From Pseudanabaena sp. FACHB-2040 (GTDB taxonomy: Bacteria; Cyanobacteriota; Cyanobacteriia; Phormidesmidales; Phormidesmidaceae), in contig NZ_JACJQO010000022.1 in assembly GCF_014696715.1 (NCBI RefSeq), forward strand, positions 186,001-250,000: a stretch of 64,000 bases of DNA, read 5' to 3'. Both the position numbers and the translations under genes were made by a program. This document shows, in pieces, positions 35,166-43,543 of this stretch (the first letter of the stretch is position 1; each line of letters opens with the position of its first letter). The notes beneath the pieces are model-generated. The model was given only the letters and a program-made list of their open reading frames with translations, had not been told where the DNA came from and searched no databases.

Positions 35166-36086
35166 ATGGCACGTCGCCGTCAGGAAACACTCTGGATTCA
35201 TCGCTGGTCTCGTCCGCTGATCGCTGGGATTGCGGGACTCGGCATTTTAGAGACAGGCTATCTTACCTGGTCTAAGCTCACAGGCAATGTCGTAGCCTGT
35301 CCGGTAGAGGGGTGCGATCGCGTTCTCAATAGCCCTTACGCCACCGTCTTTGGGCTGCCCCTACCCCTATTTGGGCTGTTGGCCTACGGGTTGGTGTTTG
35401 CCCTGGCAGTGCTGCCCCTGCCGGTACCCGCCACCCAGTCTGACCTAAGACAAACACTAGAATCTCGCACTTGGCCGCTGCTATTTATCCTGACCCTGGC
35501 GATGGTAATAGGCAGCGGCTACCTGATGTATCTGATGGCCTTTGAGCTGAAGGCGATTTGCCCCTACTGCATTACCTCAGCCCTCTTTTCCCTTACCCTG
35601 CTGATTCTGACGCTGCTAGGTCGCCATTGGGAGGACAGCGGGCAGCTCATCTTTAACGGCATCATCGTCGGCATGGTGACTTTAACCGCTGTGCTGGCGC
35701 TCTACGCCCCGATTAACGGCAGCTCCCGCGCCGTTGCTGCCGGCGCAGGAGAATCAGGCCCGCCAGTAACCAATCCCTCTGGCGTAGCCGAAATCGAGCT
35801 GGCCCGCCATCTTAAAGCGGTGGATGCCAAAATGTATGGGGCCTGGTGGTGCCCCCACTGCTACGACCAGAAAGCCCTGTTTGGAGCCGAAGCCGCCGCC
35901 CAAATTCCCTACATTGAGTGCGCCTCAGACGGCAAGAACGCCCAGCCTCAGCAGTGCCGCTCCCACAGCGAAATTACTGGCTTCCCTACTTGGGAGATCA
36001 ATGGGGAATTTTATGCCGGAACTCAGACGTTGGAAAAGTTGGCTGAACTGTCTGGATATACAGGGTCGAAAAGCTTCAGATCATAG
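35166..36086 (+). CDS. VKOR-thioredoxin fusion (disulfide bond formation)
   Basis: The 306-residue membrane protein has a VKOR domain (about 15-190, five TM segments) with the loop pair CPVEGC near 45-50 and the active CPYC near 132-135. A thioredoxin-like domain follows, with WWCPHC near 227-232 and further cysteines ECAS and QCRS. Such fusions oxidise the thioredoxin domain through the quinone pool and so make disulfides in lumen or periplasm; mutants of the Synechocystis and plant versions affect photosystem II. It lies 85 bp after btpA in the same direction and may share its transcript. Confidence 0.95.
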   Translation: MARRRQETLWIHRWSRPLIAGIAGLGILETGYLTWSKLTGNVVACPVEGCDRVLNSPYATVFGLPLPLFGLLAYGLVFALAVLPLPVPATQSDLRQTLESRTWPLLFILTLAMVIGSGYLMYLMAFELKAICPYCITSALFSLTLLILTLLGRHWEDSGQLIFNGIIVGMVTLTAVLALYAPINGSSRAVAAGAGESGPPVTNPSGVAEIELARHLKAVDAKMYGAWWCPHCYDQKALFGAEAAAQIPYIECASDGKNAQPQQCRSHSEITGFPTWEINGEFYAGTQTLEKLAELSGYTGSKSFRS

Positions 36087-36109
36087 GCCAGAGTGCGAAG
36101 AGCAGATGC

Positions 36110-37768
36110 CTACGCAACCGGCTCGGATAGAGACCACTGATCGCCCTGTACCAGAGTATGAGCTTGCCAGTCTGGGCTAGTTTGGGGATAGTCATTTCGG
36201 AAGTGGCCGCCCCGGCTTTCTGTGCGGAAGGCGGCGCTCTGGAGAATTAGCCAGGCGATATCAAAGAGATTTGTCAGTTCTCCCCAAATTCGCAGCAGGG
36301 AGGCCGTTTCTGGATCTGCTAGCAGCAGAGGCTGGCCGGGAGGCAGGTTTTGTAGCGCCTGGGCTAGTGGGCTCTGGTGCCATGCTTCTCGCCAGGTTTG
36401 GACTTGTGCGATCGCAGCCATCAACCGGTTTTGCTCTCGGCAAATACCGGCGCTTTGCCAGATCAGCTCGACTAGGGCTTGCCGCTGCTGCTGCCAAGAA
36501 TCGACTTGCGATCGCATCTGGGTCAAAACAGCATCCAATTTGGGCAGGCAAATTGCTGCTGGAGCTGCCGTCAGAACTCTGGGTTGAATGGGCAAATGCC
36601 GCAGCTGCGCCCCGTAAACTAGGCATTCCAACAGGGAATTGCTGGCCAGTCGATTGGCCCCATGTACCCCCGTGCTGGCATTTTCTCCCACTGCATAGAG
36701 ATTGGGCAGCGACGTGCGACTGTCAACATCAGTGACAATGCCGCCCATCCAGTAGTGCGCTGCCGGAGACACGGGCACAGGCTGCTGTAGCGGATCGATC
36801 CCCCAGATCTGACAGACCTTGAGGATGTTGGGAAAGCGGTATTTCAGCCGATTCACCTCAATCGGTCGCATGTCTAACCAGACCACGGGCTTGCCAGTTT
36901 TCTGCAGGTGCTGAAAAATAGCCCGACTCACCACATCCCGAGGAGCCAGTTCACCATCGGGGTGATACGCTCCGGCAAAGCGGTAACCGCTGTGGTCAAT
37001 CAGGTGCGCTCCCTCGCCGCGCACCGCTTCACTAATAAGAAAGGGCGGTGCGCCAGAGACTGCCAACGCCGTAGGGTGAAACTGGACAAACTCTAAATCG
37101 CGCACTAGCGCACCCGCCCGCCAGGCCATAGCAGTGCCGTCGCCGGTGCTGGCCGGTGGATTGGTTGTCTGGGCATAGACCTGGCCGCCCCCGCCTGTCG
37201 CCAGCACCGTTGCCTGCGCCGAAATCCAGAGAATGTGTTCGTTGTGAGCCAGCACTACCCCCTGACATCTCTGGTCTGTTTGCCAGAGATCCAGCACAAA
37301 CCCCTGCTCAAAGACTGCAATATTGGAGCGCTCTAGCACCCGCTCAGCCAGAATAGACACAATGGCGCGTCCGGTAGTGTCTGCCGCGTGGAGCACTCGG
37401 TGGCGGGAGTGGGCTGCTTCCAGGGTCATCGCCAGATCAGTCCCCTGTCGATCAAAGGCCACCCCCAGCTTCACCAAATGCTGAATACACTCTGCTGCCT
37501 GCTCTGCTAAGTAGGTCACGGCTGCCGGTTCACATAGGCCCGCGCCCGCCCGCAGGGTATCTGCCACGTGGAGTTGAGCAGAGTCGTTGGGGGCCATCGC
37601 CGCCGCAATACCGCCCTGAGCCCAGTCGCTAGCAGACACAGAGAGGGTGTCTTTAGTAATCAGAGCGACCCGAAGCTGTTGGGAAATGCAGAGCGCTGTA
37701 TAGAGGCCAGCGGCACCGCCCCCCACGACCAAAACATCAAACTGGGTTGTGGCAGTCCCTACGTCCAA
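36110..37768 (-). CDS. nadB: L-aspartate oxidase
   Basis: The 552-residue flavoprotein starts at TTG 37768, supported by TTAGGAG six bases upstream. It shows the FAD dinucleotide motif VVGGGAAGLYTAL near 14-26, DWAQGGIAAA near 48-57, the active-site arginine/histidine region EFVQFHPTAL near 228-237, SEAVRGEGAHLID near 249-261, and YAVGENASTGVHGANRLASNS near 360-380. The enzyme oxidises aspartate to iminoaspartate, the first step of NAD synthesis with NadA. The protein lacks nothing essential. It follows psbU on the minus strand, but a terminator between them separates the units. Confidence 0.96.
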   Translation of the reverse strand: MDVGTATTQFDVLVVGGGAAGLYTALCISQQLRVALITKDTLSVSASDWAQGGIAAAMAPNDSAQLHVADTLRAGAGLCEPAAVTYLAEQAAECIQHLVKLGVAFDRQGTDLAMTLEAAHSRHRVLHAADTTGRAIVSILAERVLERSNIAVFEQGFVLDLWQTDQRCQGVVLAHNEHILWISAQATVLATGGGGQVYAQTTNPPASTGDGTAMAWRAGALVRDLEFVQFHPTALAVSGAPPFLISEAVRGEGAHLIDHSGYRFAGAYHPDGELAPRDVVSRAIFQHLQKTGKPVVWLDMRPIEVNRLKYRFPNILKVCQIWGIDPLQQPVPVSPAAHYWMGGIVTDVDSRTSLPNLYAVGENASTGVHGANRLASNSLLECLVYGAQLRHLPIQPRVLTAAPAAICLPKLDAVLTQMRSQVDSWQQQRQALVELIWQSAGICREQNRLMAAIAQVQTWREAWHQSPLAQALQNLPPGQPLLLADPETASLLRIWGELTNLFDIAWLILQSAAFRTESRGGHFRNDYPQTSPDWQAHTLVQGDQWSLSEPVA

Positions 37769-37805
37769 AGAAGTCTCCTAATTAAAAATGCTCCTGAGAG
37801 CTAGA

Positions 37806-37829
37806 AAACCTCAAATGGGTTTGAGGTTT
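37806..37829 (-). terminator. Terminator of psbU
   Basis: AAACCTCAAA (37806-37815) pairs with TTTGAGGTTT (37820-37829). On the minus strand the stem ends in TTTTC. It lies between psbU and nadB. Confidence 0.8.
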
Positions 37830-37887
37830 CCCTAAGCTAACAGGAGCCAGGAAAGAAATGGTTACAGTTTAAGCTAGCCGCAGCGAG

Positions 37888-38319
37888 TTACTTGTAAACA
37901 CCATTGTTGAATCGGTCAGCCCCTTCGACTAGCGCCGGATCGGTTGCTGTCACAGTGAAGTTCTTCAGGTTGTCGCGCAGCACGTCAATCTGCTTCTCCG
38001 TTAGGCCGGGCAACTCCAGCACATCTTCTACTGACTCAAAGGGAGCACCCAACAGAATTTTCCGGGCCAGGGTGGGGTAGAGGCCGGGATACTTTCTAAA
38101 GGCCTGGACATTAGTATTGTTGAGATCCAGCTTGGAGCCGTAATCGGTGCTGAGCTTGTCATCCACCGCGTTGCGAAGGCTTTCTGCCAGTAGCGGTAGG
38201 GTGCTTACTGAAGTGCCCTCCAGGACTGATGCAGAAGCCGGTTGAGACAGCCACAGCGACCCGATAGAGCCGACCAGTAGAGTGGTGAGCACCAGCAACA
38301 GGCTAAACAGTCGTTTCAT
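37888..38319 (-). CDS. psbU: Photosystem II 12 kDa extrinsic protein PsbU
   Basis: The 143-residue precursor has a lumenal signal peptide ([20 protein letters not shown], cleavage after ASA near residue 31). The mature part has the PsbU pattern [24 protein letters not shown] near 65-88 and a helix-hairpin-helix ending [17 protein letters not shown] near 103-119, then the tail [13 protein letters not shown]. PsbU stabilises the oxygen-evolving manganese cluster at the lumen face of photosystem II with PsbO and PsbV. It is monocistronic, ended by a hairpin. Confidence 0.97.
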   Translation of the reverse strand: MKRLFSLLLVLTTLLVGSIGSLWLSQPASASVLEGTSVSTLPLLAESLRNAVDDKLSTDYGSKLDLNNTNVQAFRKYPGLYPTLARKILLGAPFESVEDVLELPGLTEKQIDVLRDNLKNFTVTATDPALVEGADRFNNGVYK

Positions 38320-38427
38320 CTACCCTTCCCTCTCAGTTAAATCGAAATTTATACACAGCATCTAAATATAGAGACTACCATTTTCCATACCCTTGTAGAG
38401 AGGCCCTGACACTAGGATTCTTGGGCA

Positions 38428-38874
38428 CTAGGATTCTTGGGCTGGGGTGTCGGGCGCTCCCAGCCGTTCTAGTTCCTCAGCATAGTGTTCGCCGATGTCG
38501 TTGCCCTGCACCAAGATTGGCTCATAGTGGATGCGGGCGCGAATCACCACCGTTTCGCCGGTAGCGGGCGGCGACGTGGGGGTCAGTACCCAAATGCTGC
38601 CGGAATCATCTTTGAGTTCGTATAGCCACTGGTTAAACAAGGGCACCTGCTGCTGTACCTGCCCCTCTAGATGGGTTTCGGCGTCAGTGGCATTGGCTGT
38701 GAGGGCAGGGATATCGCTGACAGGCGTTGCGCTGCGCAGCCAGCCCAACCCCGGCACAGCACCGAGCGAGGGGGTTGAAGAGGCGGGTTCGTTGATTACT
38801 TCGGGCGCACTGGTGCAGCCCAGGATGCCGACCAGCAGGAAACTGGCTACCCCGGTAAGGCGGATGATCTTCAT
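38428..38874 (-). CDS. Conserved lipoprotein of unknown function
   Basis: From ATG 38874 the product has 148 residues with a lipoprotein signal (FLLVGILGC, Cys near 20). The mature part contains HLEGQVQQQVPLFNQWLYELKDDSGSIWVLT (in this order around residues 67-98) and GETVVIRARIHYEPILVQGNDIGEHYAEE. The pattern of a beta-strand followed by a DDSGSIWV turn resembles small OB-fold lipoproteins, but this is only a fold impression. It is probably anchored in the plasma or outer membrane. It lies between psbU and the divergent folD gene. Confidence 0.78.
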   Translation of the reverse strand: MKIIRLTGVASFLLVGILGCTSAPEVINEPASSTPSLGAVPGLGWLRSATPVSDIPALTANATDAETHLEGQVQQQVPLFNQWLYELKDDSGSIWVLTPTSPPATGETVVIRARIHYEPILVQGNDIGEHYAEELERLGAPDTPAQES

Positions 38875-38992
38875 AGTTGGTAGCACGGAAATCCAAGATG
38901 GATCAGGAACAAAATCTGAGAGACTGAGTAAGGCATATGTCAGCTCTTAACATGCTAGCTCTGGCTCCAGGTCAGGGCCACTTATCGCAATC

Positions 38993-39865
38993 ATGACGCA
39001 GATTCTTGACGGCAAAGCCCTGGCTCAAAAGATCCAGGCGGATCTGACCCAACAGATTCAGTCCCTAGCTCCTGCCGTAGGTCGTCCTCCAGGCCTGGCC
39101 GTCATTATGGTAGGCAATAATCCGGCCAGTGCAGCCTATGTTCGGGGAAAAGAGCGGGCGTGCGATCGCATTGGCATGGCCTCCTTTGGCCAACACCTGC
39201 CCGAAGACGTCCCCTACTTTAGGATCAGCGGACTGATTCAAGAACTCAATCGAGACGAGCGTGTAGACGGCATTTTGGTGCAGCTGCCGCTGCCCGACCC
39301 CCTTGATGCAGTGGCCCTGCTCAACGAAATCGACCCCGACAAGGATGCAGATGGCCTGCATCCGGTCAACATGGGGCGGCTGATGCGGGGAGAAGCCGGA
39401 CTCCGTAGCTGTACCCCAGCCGGAGTGATGCAGATGTTGAGCGCCTACGGTCTTGATCCCGCTGGAAAGCGGGCAGTCATTTTGGGCCGCAGCATTCTGG
39501 TGGGTAAACCGATGGCTCTGATGCTGCTTGAGGCCGATGCCACGGTGACTATTGCCCATTCGCGCACCCCCGATCTGGCTGCCCTCACCCGAGAGGCCGA
39601 CATTCTAGTGGCTGCTGTGGGGCGTCCGGCGATGGTAACGGCTGAAATGGTTAAGCCTGGCAGTATTGTTATTGATGTTGGCATCAACCGCGTTGATTTG
39701 CCCGAGGGTAAAACTCAGCTAGTGGGAGATGTCGATTTTGCTGCGGTAGCTCCAGTGGCAGGCGCAATTACTCCCGTACCCGGAGGTGTCGGGGCTATGA
39801 CCGTGGCCATGCTATTGCACAATACAGTATTGAGCTATTGTAGACGCGTCCAAGACAATCGCTGA
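38993..39865 (+). CDS. folD: Bifunctional methylenetetrahydrofolate dehydrogenase/cyclohydrolase
   Basis: The 290-residue protein has the FolD signatures [21 protein letters not shown] near 43-63 (with the catalytic YVxxK lysine), [11 protein letters not shown] near 94-104, [13 protein letters not shown] near 118-130, [15 protein letters not shown] near 163-177 and [13 protein letters not shown] near 266-278. It interconverts 5,10-methylene-, methenyl- and 10-formyl-THF in the cytosol. It is followed by crtE (47 bp) and a PAP2-like gene (15 bp), an arrangement common in cyanobacteria that suggests one transcript. Confidence 0.97.
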   Translation: MTQILDGKALAQKIQADLTQQIQSLAPAVGRPPGLAVIMVGNNPASAAYVRGKERACDRIGMASFGQHLPEDVPYFRISGLIQELNRDERVDGILVQLPLPDPLDAVALLNEIDPDKDADGLHPVNMGRLMRGEAGLRSCTPAGVMQMLSAYGLDPAGKRAVILGRSILVGKPMALMLLEADATVTIAHSRTPDLAALTREADILVAAVGRPAMVTAEMVKPGSIVIDVGINRVDLPEGKTQLVGDVDFAAVAPVAGAITPVPGGVGAMTVAMLLHNTVLSYCRRVQDNR

Positions 39866-39912
39866 TCCCCGCTTGAACCGCTCTTTTTCCTGAAGTAACG
39901 ACGATCCTCTCT

Positions 39913-40833
39913 ATGGTGCAGACCAACTCGGTTAACTCCCAGGCATCCGTCTTTGATCTCTCTAGCTATTTGGCAGAGCGACAGCCTTTGGTCGAAGCAG
40001 CTCTCGACCAGGCTGTGCCCCTAACCTATCCAGAGACCCTTTACGAAGCGATGCGCTACTCGCTGCTAGCAGGCGGCAAGCGGCTGCGCCCGATCCTGTG
40101 TCTGGCCGCCTGCGAACTGGCTGGGGGCAGCGTAGAGATGGCCCTACCGACCGCCTGCGCCCTAGAGATGATCCACACCATGTCGCTGATCCACGATGAT
40201 CTGCCCGCCATGGATAATGATGACTATCGTCGGGGTCGCTTGACTAACCACAAAGTTTATGGAGAAGACGTGGCGATTTTGGCGGGAGATGCCCTGCTGA
40301 CCTACGCTTTTGAATACGTCGCAACGGCGACTCAAGGGGTGCCCGCCGAGCAAGTGCTGCGGGTGATTGCCGCCCTGGGCAAAGCCGTCGGAGCAGCAGG
40401 ACTGGTGGGGGGGCAAGTCGTAGATTTGGCCAGCGAGGGTAATCCCGACGTCACAATCGAGACCTTGACTTTTATTCACACCCACAAGACGGGAGCGCTG
40501 CTGGAGGTTTCGGTAACCTCAGGAGCTGTGCTAGCCGGGGCCTCTGAGCCGGATATCGAGAGGCTGGCTCGCTACGCTCAAGGCATTGGTTTGGCCTTTC
40601 AAATTGTGGACGATGTACTCGATATCACCTCGACGCCTGAGCAGCTGGGCAAGTCTGTTGGCAAAGATCTGCAGGCCCAAAAAGCGACTTACCCTAGTCT
40701 GTGGGGCATTGAAGAGTCGAAGCGGCAGGCCCAACAGCTAGTAGACGAGGCCAAAGCAGAACTGCAGGGATTTGGGGAGTTGCGTCAACCCCTGATTGCC
40801 CTAGCTGATTACATCACTGCCCGCACCCACTGA
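39913..40833 (+). CDS. crtE: Geranylgeranyl/farnesyl diphosphate synthase
   Basis: The 306-residue prenyl transferase has [16 protein letters not shown] near 55-70, the first Asp-rich motif [10 protein letters not shown] near 95-104, and the second, DDVLDITS, near 233-240. It condenses isopentenyl diphosphate with allylic diphosphates. The cyanobacterial CrtE makes GGPP for carotenoids, phytol of chlorophyll and quinones. The spacing of the first motif (DDxxxxD type) fits the bacterial FPP/GGPP class. It is located between folD and a PAP2-like gene. Product chain length cannot be settled from sequence alone. Confidence 0.93.
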   Translation: MVQTNSVNSQASVFDLSSYLAERQPLVEAALDQAVPLTYPETLYEAMRYSLLAGGKRLRPILCLAACELAGGSVEMALPTACALEMIHTMSLIHDDLPAMDNDDYRRGRLTNHKVYGEDVAILAGDALLTYAFEYVATATQGVPAEQVLRVIAALGKAVGAAGLVGGQVVDLASEGNPDVTIETLTFIHTHKTGALLEVSVTSGAVLAGASEPDIERLARYAQGIGLAFQIVDDVLDITSTPEQLGKSVGKDLQAQKATYPSLWGIEESKRQAQQLVDEAKAELQGFGELRQPLIALADYITARTH

Positions 40834-40848
40834 TTAATTTTCGGAATC

Positions 40849-41304
40849 ATGCATAGCATCAGTGAGATTGTCGATAATCATGTCCTGTTGGTGGCGTTAA
40901 TTGCCTGCCTCACCGCCCAGGCCCTCAAGGCTGTTATTGAGTTTGCCCGGTTTGGCAAGATCAACCTGCGAGTGATGGTCGAAACCGGCGGCATGCCCAG
41001 CGCCCACTCAGCCCTGGTCACCGCTCTGGCGGGCGGCATGGGTCAGACTTTGGGATGGGCCAGTCCGGCGTTTGCGGCCACCTCTGTCTTTGCCATTATC
41101 GTTATGTACGATGCTACAGGTGTCCGGCAGGCAGCGGGCAAACAGGCGAAGATCTTGAATCAAATTATCGACGAACTGTTTCAGGAGAAGCCTGAATTTA
41201 ACGAAGATCGGCTCAAGGAACTGCTGGGCCACACTCCGTTTCAGGTGATTGTGGGATCGATCTTGGGAGCCTTTATTTCTTGTCTGGCGGCTCCGGCCTA
41301 CTGA
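40849..41304 (+). CDS. Divergent PAP2 family membrane protein
   Basis: The 151-residue protein has four hydrophobic segments and the family motifs ALKAVIEFARFGKINLRVMVETGGMPSAHS (residues 21-50, in that order) and VMYDATGVRQAAGKQA near 84-99. The GGMPSAHSA and YDATGVRR motifs define divergent acid phosphatase/vanadium haloperoxidase-related proteins (DUF212). Because it follows crtE by 15 bp and resembles phosphatases, dephosphorylation of a prenyl or lipid phosphate has been proposed for such genes. No activity is proven that I know of. Confidence 0.92.
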   Translation: MHSISEIVDNHVLLVALIACLTAQALKAVIEFARFGKINLRVMVETGGMPSAHSALVTALAGGMGQTLGWASPAFAATSVFAIIVMYDATGVRQAAGKQAKILNQIIDELFQEKPEFNEDRLKELLGHTPFQVIVGSILGAFISCLAAPAY

Positions 41305-41410
41305 ACCTATTTAGGAGGAAGAATTGATTGGAACAGGTGGGCAGAGCCCTAACCAGTTCTACTCTTCTCGCCACGTTTCACTATTTCGACGGGTTACTTT
41401 GCTTAGCCTT

Positions 41411-41445
41411 GTGCAGGTTGGGTTAAACGAAGTGAAAACCCAACC
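41411..41445. repeat. Dispersed GGTTGGGTTAAACG repeat, copy 6
   Basis: GTGCAGGTTGGGTTAAACG, AAGTGAAAACCCAACC. The core GGTTGGGTTAAACGAAGTG is nearly identical to the copy at 16735 and its ends are inverted. Confidence 0.7.
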
Positions 41446-41530
41446 GTTTAACGGATCTAATCCGGCTCACACTGCTAAAGGCTGATCTGGGTCAATTAGA
41501 ATAGCGCTGAATTAGGTTTAGCCCTTAAAA

Positions 41531-41565
41531 GATGGGCATAGGCTGCTGCCTTTTCCCATCCTACG
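41531..41565. repeat. Dispersed GATGGGCA...CCCATCCTAC repeat
   Basis: GATGGGCATAGG pairs in part with TTTTCCCATCCTAC. A double copy of the same kind occurs at 42105-42183, so the element brackets leader A and its gene. Confidence 0.65.
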
Positions 41566-41592
41566 AGCGCTAAAAAAATTCCCACAATATGG

Positions 41593-41622
41593 TTGACGCC
41601 CACGCAGCACACACCGTATTCT
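41593..41622 (+). promoter_or_regulatory. Sigma70-type promoter of leader A
   Basis: TTGACG (41593-41598), 18 bp spacer, TATTCT (41617-41622); predicted start near 41629. The leader B promoter has the same -10 and nearly the same -35. Confidence 0.68.
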
Positions 41623-41628
41623 CAGTCA

Positions 41629-41854
41629 TTAAGCTGTCGTGCGCGGCAGCCTAGACCCGGAACTCATTGACTTAGCGCCGCCTGCAAGTGTTCGCAGCAC
41701 AAACAGGCGACTAGTCCCCCGAAGCTGATGCGAGCAGTTCGGAGGCTTGGAGGTCAGTTTACCTCCCCTGCCGCCCCGATTGCACACAACCACGGGGCTG
41801 CTAGGAAAGTGAGTTCTGGTTTCCTAAACCACATCACATAGGAACCAGAACCTC
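41629..41854 (+). promoter_or_regulatory. Structured 5' leader, riboswitch-like, copy A
   Basis: The closing stem is CCGGAACTCA (41657-41666) with TGAGTTCTGG (41810-41819), ten pairs including one G-T, extended by TAGC (41673-41676) with GCTA (41800-41803). Inside are four hairpins: GCCTG/CAGGC (41680/41704), CCGAA/TTCGG (41719/41738), GGAGGT/ACCTCC (41749/41761) and CCCCG/CGGGG (41774/41793). A competing hairpin, GTTCTGGTTTCCTA (41813-41826) with TAGGAACCAGAAC (41839-41851), covers the AGGA site of the next gene. Both stems need 41813-41819. I considered 6S RNA because GTGTTCGCA and AGTCCCC occur, but the four-hairpin plan, the paralogous copy and the separate candidate at 19782 argue against it. 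Confidence 0.75.
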
Positions 41855-42100
41855 ATGTTTCAATCAACCGAAATGGGCGCTCAGCCGCCCACAGTTCCAC
41901 CTGCTCAATCGACCAGGCCCAAACCAAAACGCGAGAAGATTACCAACGTGCTCTACGGCAGCTTGGAAGTGCTCGATCGCATGACCAAGTACCTGCACAG
42001 CCTCCACTACGCAGACCCCGACGACTGGAGCGACCCTATCCCCAGCGGCAAAGACAACCAGTGGATGATGGTTCTCATCAAGCACCTGCTGATTGAGTAG
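41855..42100 (+). CDS. Small cyanobacterial protein, paralogue of the 10513 gene, behind a structured leader
   Basis: The 81-residue protein has a Pro/Thr-rich first quarter, then a basic KPKREKITN, then the conserved part VLDRMTKYLHSLHYADPDDW with SDPIPSGKDNQWMMVLIKHLL. The core L(H/Y)(S/R)L.YAD..DWS.P(M/I).(T/S)G is shared with the protein at 10513-10773. No signal peptide, membrane segment or catalytic motif is visible. ATG 41855 follows AGGA by 11 bases; this is a little long, and the ribosome binding site lies in the 3' arm of a hairpin. The function is unknown. Shared leader and start context say the two genes answer to the same signal. Confidence 0.82.
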   Translation: MFQSTEMGAQPPTVPPAQSTRPKPKREKITNVLYGSLEVLDRMTKYLHSLHYADPDDWSDPIPSGKDNQWMMVLIKHLLIE

Positions 42101-42104
42101 TTTT

Positions 42105-42183
42105 GTAGGATGGGCAAAGCAAAGCGTGCCCATCAAATAAGCCTTGAGAGATGGGCACGGGGATACCCTTTACCCATCCTACC
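42105..42183. repeat. Dispersed GTAGGATGGGCA...TGCCCATC repeat, double copy
   Basis: GTAGGATGGGCAAAGC and GCGTGCCCATCA are inverted, then GAGATGGGCACGGG and CCCTTTACCCATCCTACC follow. The outer ends GTAGGATGGG and CCCATCCTAC pair fully. It directly follows the small protein gene and may end its transcript. Confidence 0.7.
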
Positions 42184-42208
42184 GAGGGTGAGTATGGCTG
42201 AGGCTGGC

Positions 42209-43003
42209 TTATTGGGCTTGGAGTGCGATCGCATTCGTCAGCATCACCACCCCTTGGCTGTCTACAACAAAGCCTGGAATGGACTTGCTGGTCAGGACGG
42301 CTAGGGTAGAGGCCGCCCCTTGCACATCGGGGCTGTGGGCAATTAGCAGGTAGGGGCGCTGGCGATGGACAGCCAATCCTATAGCCTGACCGACACTGCG
42401 CTGAATCTCGACCGCCGTTTCAGGCCGATTTTGGTAGTCCACCAACACCGCAAAGCCCGATCCTAAAGCCCTAGGGCTAAAGGGCCTAGAAGCCGCTGCC
42501 GCTACTGTCTGAGTCCCATCTTCGCCAGTGCGGTTGCTGCCGACGGCAACGCTGCCGCTACCGTTGCTAGGCGCTGCCGGAGCAGCGTTGGTGGGGGTAT
42601 TGGCCGTTGCCGTCGCAATTGGGGAGACTGAAACAGCCCCTGCCTGTTCTGCTGGGGTAGCCGGGCGGGCGACAAATGCCTGCAGCCCTTCTACCTCGGT
42701 CATGTATTGAGCCCAAGCATTGGCACTCTCTAGATTGGAGAAGCCCCCGGCCCGCACTACCGTATCTTCTAGATAATTGCAGACTAGCACTGTGCTGTTG
42801 GAGGGCAGCAGCTCTTGGACGCGGGTACGTTGGGCCTCCGTTTCTCCCCGCACCAGCAGCAAATATTCACTGGCAGCAGGTGGCGGACAGGGCGGAAACA
42901 TGGAAGCTGAGCTGATATCGCCCGCTACCAGGTTCAGCAAAGCTGCCAACCCCAAACCACCTAACGAGAGCCGCCATCCCTGACGGGTATAAATCCTGTA
43001 CAC
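42209..43003 (-). CDS. Exported protein with SPOR-like repeats, unknown function
   Basis: With GTG 43003 as start (VYRIYTRQGWRL) the product has 264 residues; a TTG at 43042 is the alternative. A signal or anchor segment (LSLGGLGLAALLNLVAG) is followed by two similar domains (about 45-110 and 180-262). Each looks like YLLLVRGETEAQRTRVQELLP...VVRAGGFSNLESANAWAQYM or FAVLVDYQNRPETAVEIQRSVG...PYLLIAHSPDVQGAASTLAVL, a pattern like SPOR peptidoglycan-binding repeats. They are joined by a low-complexity Ala/Thr/Asn/Ser linker. A periplasmic role is likely; binding of denuded glycan is only a suggestion. Confidence 0.7.
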   Translation of the reverse strand: MYRIYTRQGWRLSLGGLGLAALLNLVAGDISSASMFPPCPPPAASEYLLLVRGETEAQRTRVQELLPSNSTVLVCNYLEDTVVRAGGFSNLESANAWAQYMTEVEGLQAFVARPATPAEQAGAVSVSPIATATANTPTNAAPAAPSNGSGSVAVGSNRTGEDGTQTVAAAASRPFSPRALGSGFAVLVDYQNRPETAVEIQRSVGQAIGLAVHRQRPYLLIAHSPDVQGAASTLAVLTSKSIPGFVVDSQGVVMLTNAIALQAQ

Positions 43004-43157
43004 GTGTGTCTTCCAACCCCTTAGAACAACGCAGCTACCCAAACCGGCCAGAAAACGATCCAGATCAGAAGGGATCTAATACCAGAGGGCTATTGTTCTG
43101 GACTTGTTTGGACGAACCAATTATGCACCAACTCTTAGGTTTCTCAACCTCTCCTGC

Positions 43158-43487
43158 TCAGGCTACCGAATTGAGAGACGCCAGGGGATCCGGAATGGTT
43201 TCAGAAGGAGCCTCAAATTGTCCGGTGGCAATATACTCCAGGCGCAACTTGAGCCAGGTAACAAAGGTTGAATTGCTCGAAACAATAGCAACTGCTGGCT
43301 GGGGGCACTTGGCCTTAACCTCAGCTAACTCCGGTGCATCTAAAAAGGCGGGATCTTTAACTAGCCAGAAGTCGATCTCCTTCTCCTGTTCCTGATAGTG
43401 GCGGGTGCGCTCTCTCAGAACTTCTTCGAAGGGCTCTTGCTCTAACAAAAACTTTTGGCTGGCAACCGCGTAGTAATAAGTCTGCAT
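43158..43487 (-). CDS. ycf54: Ycf54 family protein (Mg-protoporphyrin ester cyclase subunit)
   Basis: From ATG 43487 (MQTYYYAVASQKFLLEQEP) the protein has 109 residues, the usual length. Conserved features are the aromatic start, FWLVKDPAFLDAPELAEVK near 46-64 and PAVAIVSSNSTFVTWLKLRLEY near 69-90. Ycf54 (Slr1780 in Synechocystis) is needed for full activity and assembly of the oxidative cyclase that forms ring E of chlorophyll, together with AcsF/CycI. AGAGG lies upstream of the chosen ATG. It follows pdxJ by about 56 bp on the same strand. Confidence 0.95.
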   Translation of the reverse strand: MQTYYYAVASQKFLLEQEPFEEVLRERTRHYQEQEKEIDFWLVKDPAFLDAPELAEVKAKCPQPAVAIVSSNSTFVTWLKLRLEYIATGQFEAPSETIPDPLASLNSVA

Positions 43488-43543
43488 AAAATCCTCTCTC
43501 AACTCTCAACCACTAAAGGCTTTTTTAAAGGTTCAACCAGGGT

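Larger units (their letters stand above)
41305..41592. other. Intergenic stretch between the PAP2-like gene and leader A
   Basis: No gene is visible. It holds two copies of dispersed repeats (41411-41445 and 41531-41565) and leads into the promoter at 41593. Confidence 0.6.

Noticed and set aside
41629-41830. 6S RNA at leader A
   Set aside because: GTGTTCGCA and AGTCCCC words resemble 6S, but the four-hairpin junction, the homologous copy before a paralogous gene and a better 6S candidate at 19782 speak against it.
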